64,000 nt of DNA from AP-15 sp963724435 (GTDB lineage: Bacteria > Pseudomonadota > Alphaproteobacteria > ATCC43930 > CGMCC-115725), in the NCBI GenBank assembly GCA_963724435.1, contig CAVRUN010000007.1, forward strand, positions 62,001 to 126,000. Reading direction: 5' to 3'. The notes under the pieces are model-generated. The model had not been told where the DNA came from, made no database searches, and saw only the letters and a program-made list of their open reading frames with translations. Both the position numbers and the translations under genes were made by a program. Positions 7,800 to 16,784 of the stretch are shown one piece after another; positions within the stretch are counted from its first letter, which is position 1; each line of letters opens with the position of its first letter.

Positions 7800-8345
7800 A
7801 TGGCACGGCTTCCCCCGATCACCAGCAAAGAGCAGGTCCCGGCTGAGCACCACGCCATTTTCGATAGCATCGTCGCGAGCCGGGGCGCGGTTCAGGGCCC
7901 GTTTACGATGTTTCTGCATTCCCCGGAGGTGGCTGGCCGCCTCGCCCATCTCGGCGCCTATGTTCGCTTCGAGGGATCGCTCGACGTGCGCGTGCGGGTT
8001 TTGGCGGCGATGACCGCTGCCCGTGAATTCGAGGCGGTTTACGTCTGGGGTGCGCAGACTGGCGGCGCGCGCCGTCTCGGCGTACCGGAGGAGACAATTA
8101 CCGCCATCCGCGAAAATCATTCGCGCGGCATTCCGCCGGAAGACGCGGAGATCGTCGAATTCACTCGGCAGCTGTTGCGCCGCCATCGCGTCGACGAGTC
8201 CGCCTTCAAAAAGCTCCAGGCCCGGCTCGGCAATGACGCTCTTATTCAGCTGACCACCGCCATCGGCTATTACAGCATGCTGGCGATGACCGTGAACGCC
8301 TGCGAATTGGAAGCCGCACCCGGTGCAGAAGTGCTAAAGGTCTGA
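7800..8345 (+). CDS. Carboxymuconolactone decarboxylase family protein
   Basis: A 181-residue all-helical CMD/AhpD-family protein. 'VRVLAAMTAAREFEAVYVWGAQTGGARRLGVPEETI' is the conserved core, with Glu, Trp and the Ala-x-x-x-Gly stretch of decarboxylase-type members. The AhpD Cys-x-x-Cys redox pair is missing, so it is not a peroxidase-type member. The real ligand is unknown. The frame is open back to 7620, but the ATG at 7800 has AAAGGAG 5 nt upstream and starts the homologous region ('MARLPPITSKEQVPAEH'). It is divergent from nadA across 255 bp, which would hold both promoters. Confidence 0.85.
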   Translation: MARLPPITSKEQVPAEHHAIFDSIVASRGAVQGPFTMFLHSPEVAGRLAHLGAYVRFEGSLDVRVRVLAAMTAAREFEAVYVWGAQTGGARRLGVPEETITAIRENHSRGIPPEDAEIVEFTRQLLRRHRVDESAFKKLQARLGNDALIQLTTAIGYYSMLAMTVNACELEAAPGAEVLKV

Positions 8346-8409
8346 GGCGACAGACCGACCGGCAGGGTGTACCTGGCGGCGCCGACGCCCTCCCGGTATA
8401 TCTTGGCCT

Positions 8410-9438
8410 ATGCGCCGTTCCTCACGTTTTGGTCTTGCCGCCGTGATTGTGTTTTTGGTGCTGGTGGGCGCCTATACCGCCTATTGGCGGATCGTGGCCG
8501 GCCAAATCCAAGATGGCCTCGTCTCCTGGCAGCAGGCCCAGAAGGCGCACAAGATTGACGCCACATGGCAAGGGTTGAGGATTACCGGGTTTCCTTTCAA
8601 ATTTCACGTCGCGATCGAGGACGCAACGCTTCGCGACGGCAGCTGGAACCCGGCGCCGGAATTGCGGCTGGCCCGTTTGGCGGGCACGGCGCGGCCTTGG
8701 AATTTTCATGATTGGGGTCTTTCAGCCCCCGATGGCTTCTTGGCCGATCTCGCGTCCACCGGCGGCCGGCCGGAACTAAAGCTGTTGGTCAAATCGGCTA
8801 CCGGGACGGTGGCACTCGGTTCGGAGGGCGCCGCGTGGATTTGGGTAAGGGGACAGGGCATTGTCGGCGAAGCCGCCGGAACCATTCCGATCAAATCGGC
8901 TGATGCGTGGATCACATTGCCAGCACATCCGGCTAGCAAAGACACTGATCCGAGCTTTGGCCTGGCGCTGTCGCTACGGCAGGCCGGGGTGCCGGAGCCG
9001 CCCCCGGAATTTACTAAGAGCATAGACGAACTCGCGGTCGGCGTTACGGTTAAGGGCGCTTTGCCGGGCGGACCGCTGCCGCACGCAGTCGCCGCCTGGC
9101 GCGATGCCGGCGGAACGATCGAGGTGAACAGTTTGCACCTGCAATGGGGCGAACTCGGGGTTGATGCCAACGGCACACTCGCCCTTGACCACAAGCTCCA
9201 GCCAGTTGCCGCGTTTTCCGGTGGCGTCGAGGGCTTTGGCACCATCTTTGACGCGCTTGTCGCTGCGGACCGGATGACCCCGGAACAAGCCTCGATCGTG
9301 AAGATCGCATTGACCTCGCTGGCAAAGGCCGGCCCCGACGGCAAGCCGCAGCTCACGGTTCCGTTCACGATCCAAAACGGCAAGATGTATCTCGGGCCGG
9401 CGCGACTCGGCTCGGTGCCCCAGATCAACTGGGATTAG
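8410..9438 (+). CDS. DUF2125 domain-containing protein
   Basis: A 342-residue protein with an N-terminal membrane anchor or uncleaved signal (FGLAAVIVFLVLVGAYTAYW) and a long secreted domain. 'WQGLRITGFPFKFHVAIEDATL' is the hallmark of DUF2125, a periplasmic family common in alphaproteobacteria and related in appearance to AsmA-like lipid-transport folds. The far C-terminus 'VPFTIQNGKMYLGPARLGSVPQI' is also typical. Function is not established. It starts 64 bp after the CMD-family gene, has no strong ribosome-binding site, and the next gene begins 45 bp after it. Confidence 0.8.
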   Translation: MRRSSRFGLAAVIVFLVLVGAYTAYWRIVAGQIQDGLVSWQQAQKAHKIDATWQGLRITGFPFKFHVAIEDATLRDGSWNPAPELRLARLAGTARPWNFHDWGLSAPDGFLADLASTGGRPELKLLVKSATGTVALGSEGAAWIWVRGQGIVGEAAGTIPIKSADAWITLPAHPASKDTDPSFGLALSLRQAGVPEPPPEFTKSIDELAVGVTVKGALPGGPLPHAVAAWRDAGGTIEVNSLHLQWGELGVDANGTLALDHKLQPVAAFSGGVEGFGTIFDALVAADRMTPEQASIVKIALTSLAKAGPDGKPQLTVPFTIQNGKMYLGPARLGSVPQINWD

Positions 9439-9483
9439 CGGGTCCAAGGAACTTTGATCAAATTTTTGCGGGAGGTTCAGCCA

Positions 9484-10861
9484 ATGGATCGAACCGGCAA
9501 TGCCGACCACGAGCCCACGGCTCCCATCAAACTCGAGCAGCGCCGCGAAGCCGGCATCGAGTGGCGCCGACGAATGACACTAGAGGCCCAAGCCCATTGG
9601 CAGCCCTCCCACGATCGTCGCGATCCGGTCGACATCCTGATTGAGCAAGGCACGACTCGGATCCCGGAACTCCTCCCCGTACGTTATGCACGGATGAAGA
9701 CCGACCCTTTTGCATTTTTGCGCGGGTCAGCAGCGGTAATGGCTGCCGATCTTGGAGCAATGCCGGCGACCGGCTTGCGCGTGCAATCATCGGGTGACTG
9801 CCACCATGCGAATTTCGGCGCGTATGCGTCACCCGAAGGCAAGCCGGTATTCGACATCAACGATTTCGACGAGACTCTTCCCGCGCCCTTTGAGTGGGAC
9901 CTCAAGCGGCTAACCGCCAGCCTCGTTGTTTCTGGCCGAGTCGCGCAAATGTCGGAACCCGACTGCCGTCACCTCGCCCGCCTCGCGGCCCGAAACTATC
10001 GCCGCAGCATGGCGCGGCTGGCGCAGATGCCGCCCCTAGAAGCCTGGGTCACCCAAATCGACCTCACCGGCGCCATTGCTGAGGTCGAACTCGGACAAGA
10101 TCCGCCGCAATCTCGAAAAGCGGCTTGCGACAATATTGAAGAGCACCAAAGAGCATTTCGGCTTGGTCGAGCGGCACGCCAATGGGTCGCGGATCAAGGA
10201 AAAACCACCGCTCGTCCATCATCTCAGCCGGCACGAGCTGCACGCGAAGGAGGCGTTCGCGTCTTACGCGAAATCGCTGCAGGAAGATCGGCGAGTCCTG
10301 CTGCTCCGCTATCACTTGCGCGATGTCGCGTTCAAAGTCGTCGGTGTCGGCAGCGTCGGCACGTTTTGCGCTATAGGCTTGTTGACGTCGGACGACGATG
10401 CGCCGTTGCTGCTGCAGATCAAAGAGGCACAGGAATCGGTTCTGGCGCCGTATGCCGGCGCATCCGAATACGGGGATCACGGCCAGCGCGTCGTCGTCGG
10501 GCAGCGCATGTTGCAGGCCGCTACCGATATCTTCCTCGGTTGGACCGAGGCTCAAGTGAACGGCCGGTATTTCTACGTCCGGCGGCTGAAGGATTCGCGG
10601 CTCGCCAATGTCGGGGCGCGGCTCGCAGCGGCTTTGCTGTTTTATGCGGCACTGTGCGGCCGCACGCTGGCACGCGCTCATGCCCGCGCCGGCGACGCGG
10701 TAGCGATCTCGGCCTATATCGGGGAGGGCAACGATTTCGATAAGGCGATCGCGGATTTCGCAGTGGCCTATGCCGACCAGACCGACCGCGACTGGCGCGC
10801 TTTACTCGACGCGATCGACGCCGGCCGGATCAGCGCGCGTGAATCTCCGGCATCGGCATGA
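9484..10861 (+). pseudogene. DUF2252 family protein gene, split by a frameshift
   Basis: The first part (ATG at 9484 with GGGAGG upstream) encodes 'DPVDILIEQGTTRIPELLPVRYARM', 'FAFLRGSAAVMAADL' and 'GDCHHANFGAYASPEGKPVFDINDFDET', the signature of the kinase-like DUF2252 family. At about 10075-10095 homology passes into the next frame, which runs to 10861 with 'LLLRYHLRDVAFKVVGVGSVGT' and 'GRTLARAHARAGDA', the conserved C-terminal half. The first frame continues with low-complexity Arg-rich sequence to 10743, which is not family-like. Together the halves make a full-length ~460-residue protein, so one inserted or lost base separates a pseudogene from an intact gene. A sequencing error is possible. 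Confidence 0.8.
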
Positions 10862-11189
10862 TTGAGCATGCCGCGTCCTGATCTGAGACTGATCCGAGGC
10901 GTTCCCGAAGCTCCGCTGGTAAAAAGAGGGCCGGATGTTCCTGAAAGGCCGGAGGGCGATGGTGGATGGTGCCTGTCCGTCCTCAAAGAATTTCCGCAGA
11001 TCCCAAGATAGCTCTCCGTAGATGCTCAAAGAGGTGTGAGCCGCTTCACGAGGGTATTGTTCTCTCCTCTTGGCGCTGGGCTCGTCGGGAACCCCGCCAT
11101 TGGCTTCGTACGCTGTATTCCGGACACCATTAAGCTTTCGGCCTATTGCTTTGAGGCGCGCTGACAAAAAGTGAGTTGGACTGCGGCTA
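10862..11189. other. Intergenic region without a supportable gene
   Basis: A 328-bp stretch between the DUF2252 and DUF2459 pseudogenes. A 121-codon frame on the minus strand (10802-11167) crosses it, but its translation matches nothing I recognise and it runs into the DUF2252 coding region. No hairpin or repeat stands out. Confidence 0.5.
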
Positions 11190-11806
11190 ATGCTCGGTCA
11201 GTGGTCGAAGATCCTCGCGGCGGTGGTCTTCCTAGGGCTGCCGGCGGATTCATCGCCTTCGGCGCTCGGAGCACCGCGTGAGGAGGTTGTCTACGTGGTG
11301 GCTGGCGGCTGGCATACCGAAATCGCGGTGCGGGAGACCGCCGTAATCGGACCATTGGCGGGGTTAGCGGCCGGTATCCCCAAGGCGCGGTATTTGGTCT
11401 TCGGCTGGGGAGCGCGGGACTTTTATATGGCGCGAAACCCCGGCTTCGGCGATCTGTTGCGCGCCGCGTTTCCGGGACAGGCGGTGATGCTCGTTATCCC
11501 GCTGATGGTCCAGCCACAGGCGTATTTTGGCGTCAGCAACGTCTGGCCCATAGCAATTACACGTGCCGGCGCCGTCCATCTTGCGTGGTTCTTGTGGGAG
11601 AGCATTGCCAAGAACGCCCGCGGCACGCCGATCCGCGCCGGCGACGGCCCCTATCCTCAGGGCATTTTCTATGCCGCAACTGGCATCTATGATGCGTCGA
11701 ACACCTGCAACACCTGGACCGCAAACGCCTCCGCACGGCCGGCCTACCGGTGACTGCCGCAGGCGTCGTCTTCGCGAGCCAAGTCCTCAAGCAGCTGCCA
11801 CGCTAG
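11190..11806 (+). pseudogene. DUF2459 (TIGR02117) family protein gene, frameshifted near its 3' end
   Basis: The product starts with a signal-like segment (ILAAVVFLGLPADSS). It then shows 'VVYVVAGGWHTEIAV' and 'YLVFGWGARDFYMA', the conserved His-containing and GWG motifs of the family, and ends 'YDASNTCNTWTAN'. In family members this last motif continues with a conserved tail. Here the open frame stops at 11753 after nine unrelated residues. Shifting the frame near 11728 restores 'AGLPVTAAGVVFASQVL' up to a TAG at 11804-11806. A single lost base in a C-rich run explains this. The family is of unknown function and often lies near storage-polymer or urea genes. It is a second frameshift in adjacent genes. 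Confidence 0.8.
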
Positions 11807-11835
11807 CCGCTACTCCTACCGCAAATTTAGAACAC

Positions 11836-13239
11836 TCATGCAATTTCGTAGACCGCCATTTCGTCGGCGATGCCGCGCAGCGCGCGGTTTTGCGCCATCG
11901 GTTCAAGGCCCCGGGTCTGCAGCAGGCTCGACGTCTGCGGATAGATGACGACCGACTTTGTCGCCAAAATTGAGCGCTCATCGGCCAAAGCTTGAACCCG
12001 CGCGGCTATGTTGACGGTCTGGCCGAAATAATCCTGGCGATCATTCAACACGACCGCCAGACACGGACCCTCATGGATGCCGATCTTAAGCAGCAGGTCC
12101 TGCCCGCTATGCCCGTGGTTCAGATCCTGCATCGCCTCCCGCATTCGCAAGGCGGCGGCTATGGCGCGGTCGGGAGTCGCGAAGGTCGCCATGACAGCGT
12201 CGCCGATGGTCTTGACCACGGCTCCCGCTTCGGCCGCGACGATCTCGTTCAGCACCCTAAAATGGGCGCGGACCAGATCGAAGGCGACAATGTCGCCGAC
12301 CCGCTCGTAGAGCTCGGTCGAGCCCTTCAGGTCGGTGAACAGAAAGGTCAGGCTGGTGATCTTGAGGCGCTGGTTGAGGTCGATCGTGTCGGTGCCATAG
12401 ATGTCGCGAAAGACCTGGTTAGTCAGCAGCCTCTTCGCGGTCAGAAACGGGCGGCGCCGGTGCAGCAGCTCCTCGAGCTGATTATTGGCCAGCCATAATC
12501 CTGGCAATACCCGCATGTCGGTGCGATTTTCGAGCGACAGCCGCAAGGGGCCGGGGTGCAGTTCGATCCGCTGCACCGGCGCCCGCAGCTTGTCGAAAAC
12601 CAATGAGAGGCTTTGGCGTTCGCGCGTCGGTTCGCCCTTTACATCAATAAATTGGCTGGTATGGGTGACCGGATCGAGCAGGATCACGAACTCAGCCGGT
12701 AGCTGCAAGGATAGCAATGCCTTATCGCCGGGCGGCAGTTCCATTGTCTCGAGGGTGATCTCTTCGATCACGTGGTCGAGATTGTCGGGGAGATCGATGC
12801 CCGAACTCCAAAAGATTTGCCGGAAATATTCGCCGTAGGACAGTTGTTCGGGATCGTGCGCCGTAATCTTTCGCACCCGCCGGCTAACTGTAAAGGTGAC
12901 CTCGACGACCTCATCGAGGGTCGGTTCATAATCCGCCGCGCACCACGCACAGTGATACTCCTGGCGATCGACATTCTTTAATGTCGGCGCCGCTTCGAGC
13001 ACGCCGCTGCAGCTTGGGCACAGCACGTTCCATGACAATTCGAAAAGCCCGAGGCGCGCGGCGTGCAGGAAAGCCGCGATCGCTCGCTCCTCGTCGATGC
13101 CGCTCTTGGCAGCCAAGTCGAGCACATTGATGCGGCTGAGCTGTTTGTCCGGCGCGTCGCGGACGAGCGCTTCTATCGCGGCTGCCGCAGCGGGGTCAGC
13201 CGCTTGCCGCAACGTCGCAAACTGATTGTCTGCAGTCAT
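11836..13239 (-). CDS. Adenylate/guanylate cyclase (class III) with N-terminal DUF5939-like region
   Basis: A 467-residue protein. Residues ~1-95 form a helical segment with a zinc-ribbon-like 'CPSC...CAWC' pair, then a beta-rich DUF5939-type region to ~residue 280. The catalytic domain follows: 'LTFLFTDLKGSTELYERVGD' carries the metal-binding Asp, 'VVKTIGDAVMATFATPDRAI' the second metal Asp, 'KIGIHEGPCLAVV' the following strand, and 'DYFGQTVNIAARVQALA' the Asn-x-x-x-Arg transition-state pair. It should make cAMP from ATP, although related proteins can act on GTP. No transmembrane helix is seen. It is convergent with the DUF2459 gene and stands alone, with 203 bp of empty sequence before the next gene. 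Confidence 0.9.
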   Translation of the reverse strand: MTADNQFATLRQAADPAAAAAIEALVRDAPDKQLSRINVLDLAAKSGIDEERAIAAFLHAARLGLFELSWNVLCPSCSGVLEAAPTLKNVDRQEYHCAWCAADYEPTLDEVVEVTFTVSRRVRKITAHDPEQLSYGEYFRQIFWSSGIDLPDNLDHVIEEITLETMELPPGDKALLSLQLPAEFVILLDPVTHTSQFIDVKGEPTRERQSLSLVFDKLRAPVQRIELHPGPLRLSLENRTDMRVLPGLWLANNQLEELLHRRRPFLTAKRLLTNQVFRDIYGTDTIDLNQRLKITSLTFLFTDLKGSTELYERVGDIVAFDLVRAHFRVLNEIVAAEAGAVVKTIGDAVMATFATPDRAIAAALRMREAMQDLNHGHSGQDLLLKIGIHEGPCLAVVLNDRQDYFGQTVNIAARVQALADERSILATKSVVIYPQTSSLLQTRGLEPMAQNRALRGIADEMAVYEIA

Positions 13240-13442
13240 TTAACGGACACCCCGCGAAAGCGGCTCTTGATTCTCTCACCATGCGCGCCGCCATGATTAA
13301 CCGACGGCGCGAGCGGCAATCGATCGCGCTTAAATGTGGGGTGTCGGGAGATTTGGTCCAGCCTTGTTGGTTCGGCGCGGGCCGCAAAGCGCCGGGTGGC
13401 AGGCGGGCGGGCATCCGGCGACGCCCGCGCCGGCGACGCTAA

Positions 13443-13865
13443 TTAGTCGGCCGCTTCGGCTTCTTTTACAGGAAGCGGCTCGGTGCCGGTCCAGGGATGC
13501 TCGGCAACGTCGAACAGGATGCCTTCGGGGCCATAAAACTTGACCTCGAAACCGCCAATCCGCTCGACCTCGGCTTGGTCCATGTAGTGTTTGCCGCCGA
13601 GACTCTCGAGCTTTTTGCCGGCGTCATCGACATTCTCGACCAACACCCCGAAATGATGCAGTCCGGTATAGTCCATGCCGCGTCCGAGCTGGTCGGTCTT
13701 GAACCGCAGGATCGCCAGATCGATCGTGCCGTCGCTTAGATGGTGGCCATAAGCCAGCGGACCGTCGTTTGAGCGCACGATTTTGAAATCAAATGCCTTG
13801 ACATAGAAATCCGCCATAGCGTCGGGGTCCTTCGCGGCAATGGCGATGTGGCGCAGTTTGGCCAT
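13443..13865 (-). CDS. VOC (glyoxalase/bleomycin resistance/dioxygenase) superfamily protein
   Basis: A 140-residue protein with two beta-alpha-beta-beta-beta modules. 'LRHIAIAAKDPDAMADFYVKAFDF' carries the first metal-type His, and 'YTGLHHFGVLVENVDDAGKKL' carries another, with a late 'ILFDVAEHPW'. The fold binds a divalent metal and acts on small metabolites; the substrate cannot be read. It lies 30 bp downstream of a second VOC gene with near-identical architecture on the same strand, so the pair arose by tandem duplication and is probably co-transcribed. An AGGAG-like site precedes the ATG. Confidence 0.85.
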   Translation of the reverse strand: MAKLRHIAIAAKDPDAMADFYVKAFDFKIVRSNDGPLAYGHHLSDGTIDLAILRFKTDQLGRGMDYTGLHHFGVLVENVDDAGKKLESLGGKHYMDQAEVERIGGFEVKFYGPEGILFDVAEHPWTGTEPLPVKEAEAAD

Positions 13866-13895
13866 CGAACTCTCCTCGGGTCTGAGCTTTGTTTG

Positions 13896-14321
13896 CTATT
13901 CGGCTGCTTGCTTTATCGGCTCAGGCAACGGTTCGGCCCCAGCCCAGCCGTGCTCGGCGATATCGAACAAAATCCGTTCCGGGCCAAAGAATTTCTTTTC
14001 GAAATAGCCGGCCTGATGGCCGCCTTGGCCCTGGTCGATGTAATGTTGGGCCCCGAGGCTTTCGAGTTTCTTCGAGAATTCTTCGACGTCCTCGACCAGC
14101 ACCCCGAAATGATGGATGCCGCGAAAATCCATGCCCTTGCCGAGTTGATCGGTTTTGAACTTGAGGATCGCCATATTTAGCGTCCCGTCGCTCAAGAACA
14201 CACCGTCGGCGAGGACACCGTTCGGCCGTCCGACTTCGACGAAGTCAAAGGCTTTTTTGTAGAATTCGGCCATCGCTTCCGGGTTTTCGGCGGCAATGGC
14301 GATGTGACGCAGCTTGGGCAT
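13896..14321 (-). CDS. VOC superfamily protein (paralogue of the following gene)
   Basis: A 141-residue protein. It shares 'LRHIAIAAENPEAMAEFYKKAFDF', 'LSDGTLNMAILKFKTDQLGKGMD' and 'GIHHFGVLVEDVEEFSKKLESLG' with the protein at 13443-13865. About 55-60% of residues match by eye. The frame extends to 14360, but the ATG at 14321 follows a strong AGGAGG and starts the homology. It is the first gene of the VOC pair, and the Nudix gene ends 49 bp upstream, so a four-gene unit lipoprotein-Nudix-VOC-VOC is possible. Confidence 0.85.
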   Translation of the reverse strand: MPKLRHIAIAAENPEAMAEFYKKAFDFVEVGRPNGVLADGVFLSDGTLNMAILKFKTDQLGKGMDFRGIHHFGVLVEDVEEFSKKLESLGAQHYIDQGQGGHQAGYFEKKFFGPERILFDIAEHGWAGAEPLPEPIKQAAE

Positions 14322-14370
14322 CGGCGACCTCCTCGCGTTTGAGTTGGTACACCTTAGCACGAGGGCCGCA

Positions 14371-14811
14371 TCATTTCGAAGCCCGCAGTAGCTTTTCGGA
14401 GCCGATCTCGGTCAGTACGCGCGCCATATTCTTCCCGACCCGGCCCAGCGCCTCGTCCCATGAGAACAGTGCGAAGCCGTCGAATTCGGGCAAAACGGTT
14501 CCATTGGGTAGGGTAAAGGTCGAAGTGCAGACGAGACTCCTCGGATCGGGCAGGGCAGGGGGCGTCCACGCAAAAAGCGCCAGATCCTTACCGCGTAGAT
14601 AGGCGTGGACCCCAAGCGGGGTCAGCACATTCACCGCCACCAAAAGGCCGGTCTCTTCACGCAATTCCCGGGCTGCGGCGGTTGCGAAGTCTTCCCCCGG
14701 ATCGGCTTCGCCTTTCGGAATATCCCAGCGTGGCGAACGGGTCGCATGACCTAAGAGAAGGTGATGGTCGTCGCTAACGATGACCCCGCAACTCGTTCTG
14801 ACAACTCTCAT
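14371..14811 (-). CDS. Nudix hydrolase
   Basis: A 146-residue protein with a complete Nudix box: 'GEADPGEDFATAAARELREE' followed by TGLL, including the REExEE metal-binding helix. The N-terminus 'VVRTSCGVIVSDDHHLLLGHATRSPRWDIPKGEA' resembles bis(5'-nucleosyl)-tetraphosphatase-like or NTP-house-cleaning members; the exact nucleotide cannot be inferred. Its ATG overlaps the stop of the small lipoprotein gene by 4 bp (ATGA), so the two are translationally coupled. Confidence 0.9.
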   Translation of the reverse strand: MRVVRTSCGVIVSDDHHLLLGHATRSPRWDIPKGEADPGEDFATAAARELREETGLLVAVNVLTPLGVHAYLRGKDLALFAWTPPALPDPRSLVCTSTFTLPNGTVLPEFDGFALFSWDEALGRVGKNMARVLTEIGSEKLLRASK

Positions 14812-14981
14812 GGCAGATTGGGGCCGCCGCCGGTTACGCCGCCGTAAAACCCGCCGTTCCGGTTATGCTCGGAATCGGCCTCTCCGTTACTCGCGGCGCA
14901 CCCCGAGAGCAACAGCAACAACGCGGCGAGTGCCGCCCGACGCGCAGCGCGCCGTCGAGCCTCTGCGGAATTCTCGGCCAT
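14808..14981 (-). CDS. Small lipoprotein
   Basis: A 57-residue protein with a basic N-terminus (RRRAARRAAL), a Leu/Ala core and a lipobox 'LLSGC', so the mature lipoprotein would be about 30 residues, rich in Gly/Asn ('RNGGFYGGVTGGGPNLP'). The frame is open to 15125, but the ATG at 14981 has AGGAG 6-7 nt upstream and the signal peptide begins there. It is coupled by ATGA overlap to the Nudix gene and divergent from the gamma-glutamyltransferase gene. Short alphaproteobacterial lipoproteins of this kind have no known function. Confidence 0.75.
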   Translation of the reverse strand: MAENSAEARRRAARRAALAALLLLLSGCAASNGEADSEHNRNGGFYGGVTGGGPNLP

Positions 14982-15041
14982 CCTCGCTCCTGATCGTTTC
15001 TTCGATATTATGCCGCGAGTAGGCAATTTCGGAGAACTGAT

Positions 15042-16652
15042 GTGGGTGTCGAAACGCGAGCCTATCGGCCGCTGATTATTGGACGCCGCGGTGCGGTCGC
15101 GGCCAATCATCCGCTCGCGGCGCAAGCCGGCCTACTGGCGTTGCGCGCCGGTGGCAACGCGGTCGACGCCGCGGTCGCAACCGGGATCGTCCTTTCAGTA
15201 GTCGAGCCGATGATGTCGGGGCTCGGTGGCGACGCCTTTTACCAGGTGTTCGACGCCGCGACCGGCCGCGCGATCGTGTTTAACGGCACCGGACCGGCGC
15301 CGGCGACGGCGACCCCGGAGCGTTATGCGGGCGACATACCGCGTATCGGCCCGTTGTCCGTGTCGGTGCCGGGAATGCTTTCGGCGCTCGACCGGATGCA
15401 CCGGCGTTTTGGCCAGCTGCCGTGGCGGCACCTGTTCGAGGAGGCGATCGGTTATGCCCGCGATGGGTTTGGCGCCACCCGCGCCTATTGTCACTTCGCG
15501 GAGGAATACCGCCCGACCTTAATGGTCGATCCCGCCGCTGCCGGTCTGTTTCTTACCGATGGGCAGCCGCCGGCGTTGGGTGCGGCGATCGTGCAGCCGG
15601 AACTCGCGCGTACACTCGAGGAGATCGCCACGGACGGCGCCGAGACCTTTTACCGCGGCCGGCTCGCGCGACGGATTGCGGCTGGCCTCGAAGCTGCCGG
15701 TGCGCTGGTCGGGGATGGCGATCTCGCCGAGTTTATCGCCGAGGAACAACGGCCGATCGCGATCGATTACCGCGGTTACACCGTTCTCGAAGCGCCGCCC
15801 AATTCAACCGGGTTCGTGTTGCTCCAGGAATTGAAAATCTTCGAACATCTCGATCTGCCGGCCAGGGAGTTCATGTCGGCGGACTGGGTACATGCCCAGG
15901 TCGAGGCGAAAAAGTTCGCCTTTGCCGATCGCGAGCGTTGGGGCGCCGATCCGCGCACCATTGATCCGCCGTTCGAGCGGCTGTTATCCGCCGAATACGC
16001 TGCGGAGCTTGCCGCTCGGATCGATATGCGTCGTGCCGCCGCGACCGCTCACGCCCAGGACGCCGCTGGCGACACAACTTATTTCTGCACTGCAGATGGC
16101 GACGGCAACGCCGTCTCCGGTATCCAGAGCATCAACAGCGGCTTTGGCGCGGGAATCATGGCCGGCGACACCGGCATCTTGATGAACAACCGCATGGCCT
16201 ATTGGCATCTCGAACCCGGCCACCCGAACCGGTTGATGCCCGGCCGTCGCGTGCGCCACACAATGAACCCGCCGATTGTGCTGAAGGACGGGAAGTTGTG
16301 GTGCGTCTTTGGCACCCCCGGCGCCGACAATCAGGTACAGATTAATCTTCAGGTCCTAACCGCCATGATCGACTTCGGGCTTGATCCGCAACAGGCCGCC
16401 GAGATGCCGCGTTGGACATCGCATGTCTCCGGTCAATACGCGAATTGGCCCCACGAGGGCCCGAGCGAACTCGTTATCGAGCGTCGCTTTCCGGAGGAAG
16501 TGCGCGGCGAACTCTCGCACCGAGGCCATTCGCTCAACACCGTCGGCGATCTCGATGGGCCGTGCAGCATCGAAATCATTCGACGTGACGCGAATGGTAT
16601 GCTGCTTGCCGGCTCTGATCCTCGGCGCGACGGCTGGGCCGCCGCTTGGTGA
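15042..16652 (+). CDS. Gamma-glutamyltransferase family protein
   Basis: A 536-residue Ntn-hydrolase precursor. 'AAQAGLLALRAGGNAVDAAVATGIVLSVVEPMMSGLGGDAF' is the conserved large-subunit start. 'GDTTYFCTADGDGNAVSGIQS' (around residue 344) holds the Thr that becomes the nucleophile after self-cleavage, and 'MNPPIVLKDGKLWCVFGTPGADNQ' and 'INLQVLTAMIDFGLDPQQAAEMPRW' complete the small subunit. No signal peptide is present, so it is cytosolic, unlike periplasmic GGT, and may act on an amide other than glutathione. Start: GTG at 15042 with GGAG 7 nt ahead; an out-of-frame ATG overlaps it. It is divergent from the lipoprotein gene across 60 bp. Confidence 0.9.
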   Translation: MGVETRAYRPLIIGRRGAVAANHPLAAQAGLLALRAGGNAVDAAVATGIVLSVVEPMMSGLGGDAFYQVFDAATGRAIVFNGTGPAPATATPERYAGDIPRIGPLSVSVPGMLSALDRMHRRFGQLPWRHLFEEAIGYARDGFGATRAYCHFAEEYRPTLMVDPAAAGLFLTDGQPPALGAAIVQPELARTLEEIATDGAETFYRGRLARRIAAGLEAAGALVGDGDLAEFIAEEQRPIAIDYRGYTVLEAPPNSTGFVLLQELKIFEHLDLPAREFMSADWVHAQVEAKKFAFADRERWGADPRTIDPPFERLLSAEYAAELAARIDMRRAAATAHAQDAAGDTTYFCTADGDGNAVSGIQSINSGFGAGIMAGDTGILMNNRMAYWHLEPGHPNRLMPGRRVRHTMNPPIVLKDGKLWCVFGTPGADNQVQINLQVLTAMIDFGLDPQQAAEMPRWTSHVSGQYANWPHEGPSELVIERRFPEEVRGELSHRGHSLNTVGDLDGPCSIEIIRRDANGMLLAGSDPRRDGWAAAW

Positions 16653-16784
16653 GGCGACCGCCAGGCGTCCAATGCTGACCGCAATCAACGTCAGCTCACT
16701 ATTGTAGTGTCATTTGCGGGGCTGAAAGATAGCCACCAATTCGCTTGCCTGTTACTTGGAAAAGCGGACATGAGTGGTCTGACG

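Noticed and set aside
10076..10100. Programmed frameshift in the DUF2252 gene
   Set aside because: No slippery heptamer or downstream pseudoknot was evident, and family members are single-frame; a simple indel or sequencing error is likelier.
10802..11167. Minus-strand open frame of 121 codons in the gap between two pseudogenes
   Set aside because: The translation matches nothing recognised, it overlaps the DUF2252 end, and it has no ribosome-binding site or family motif.
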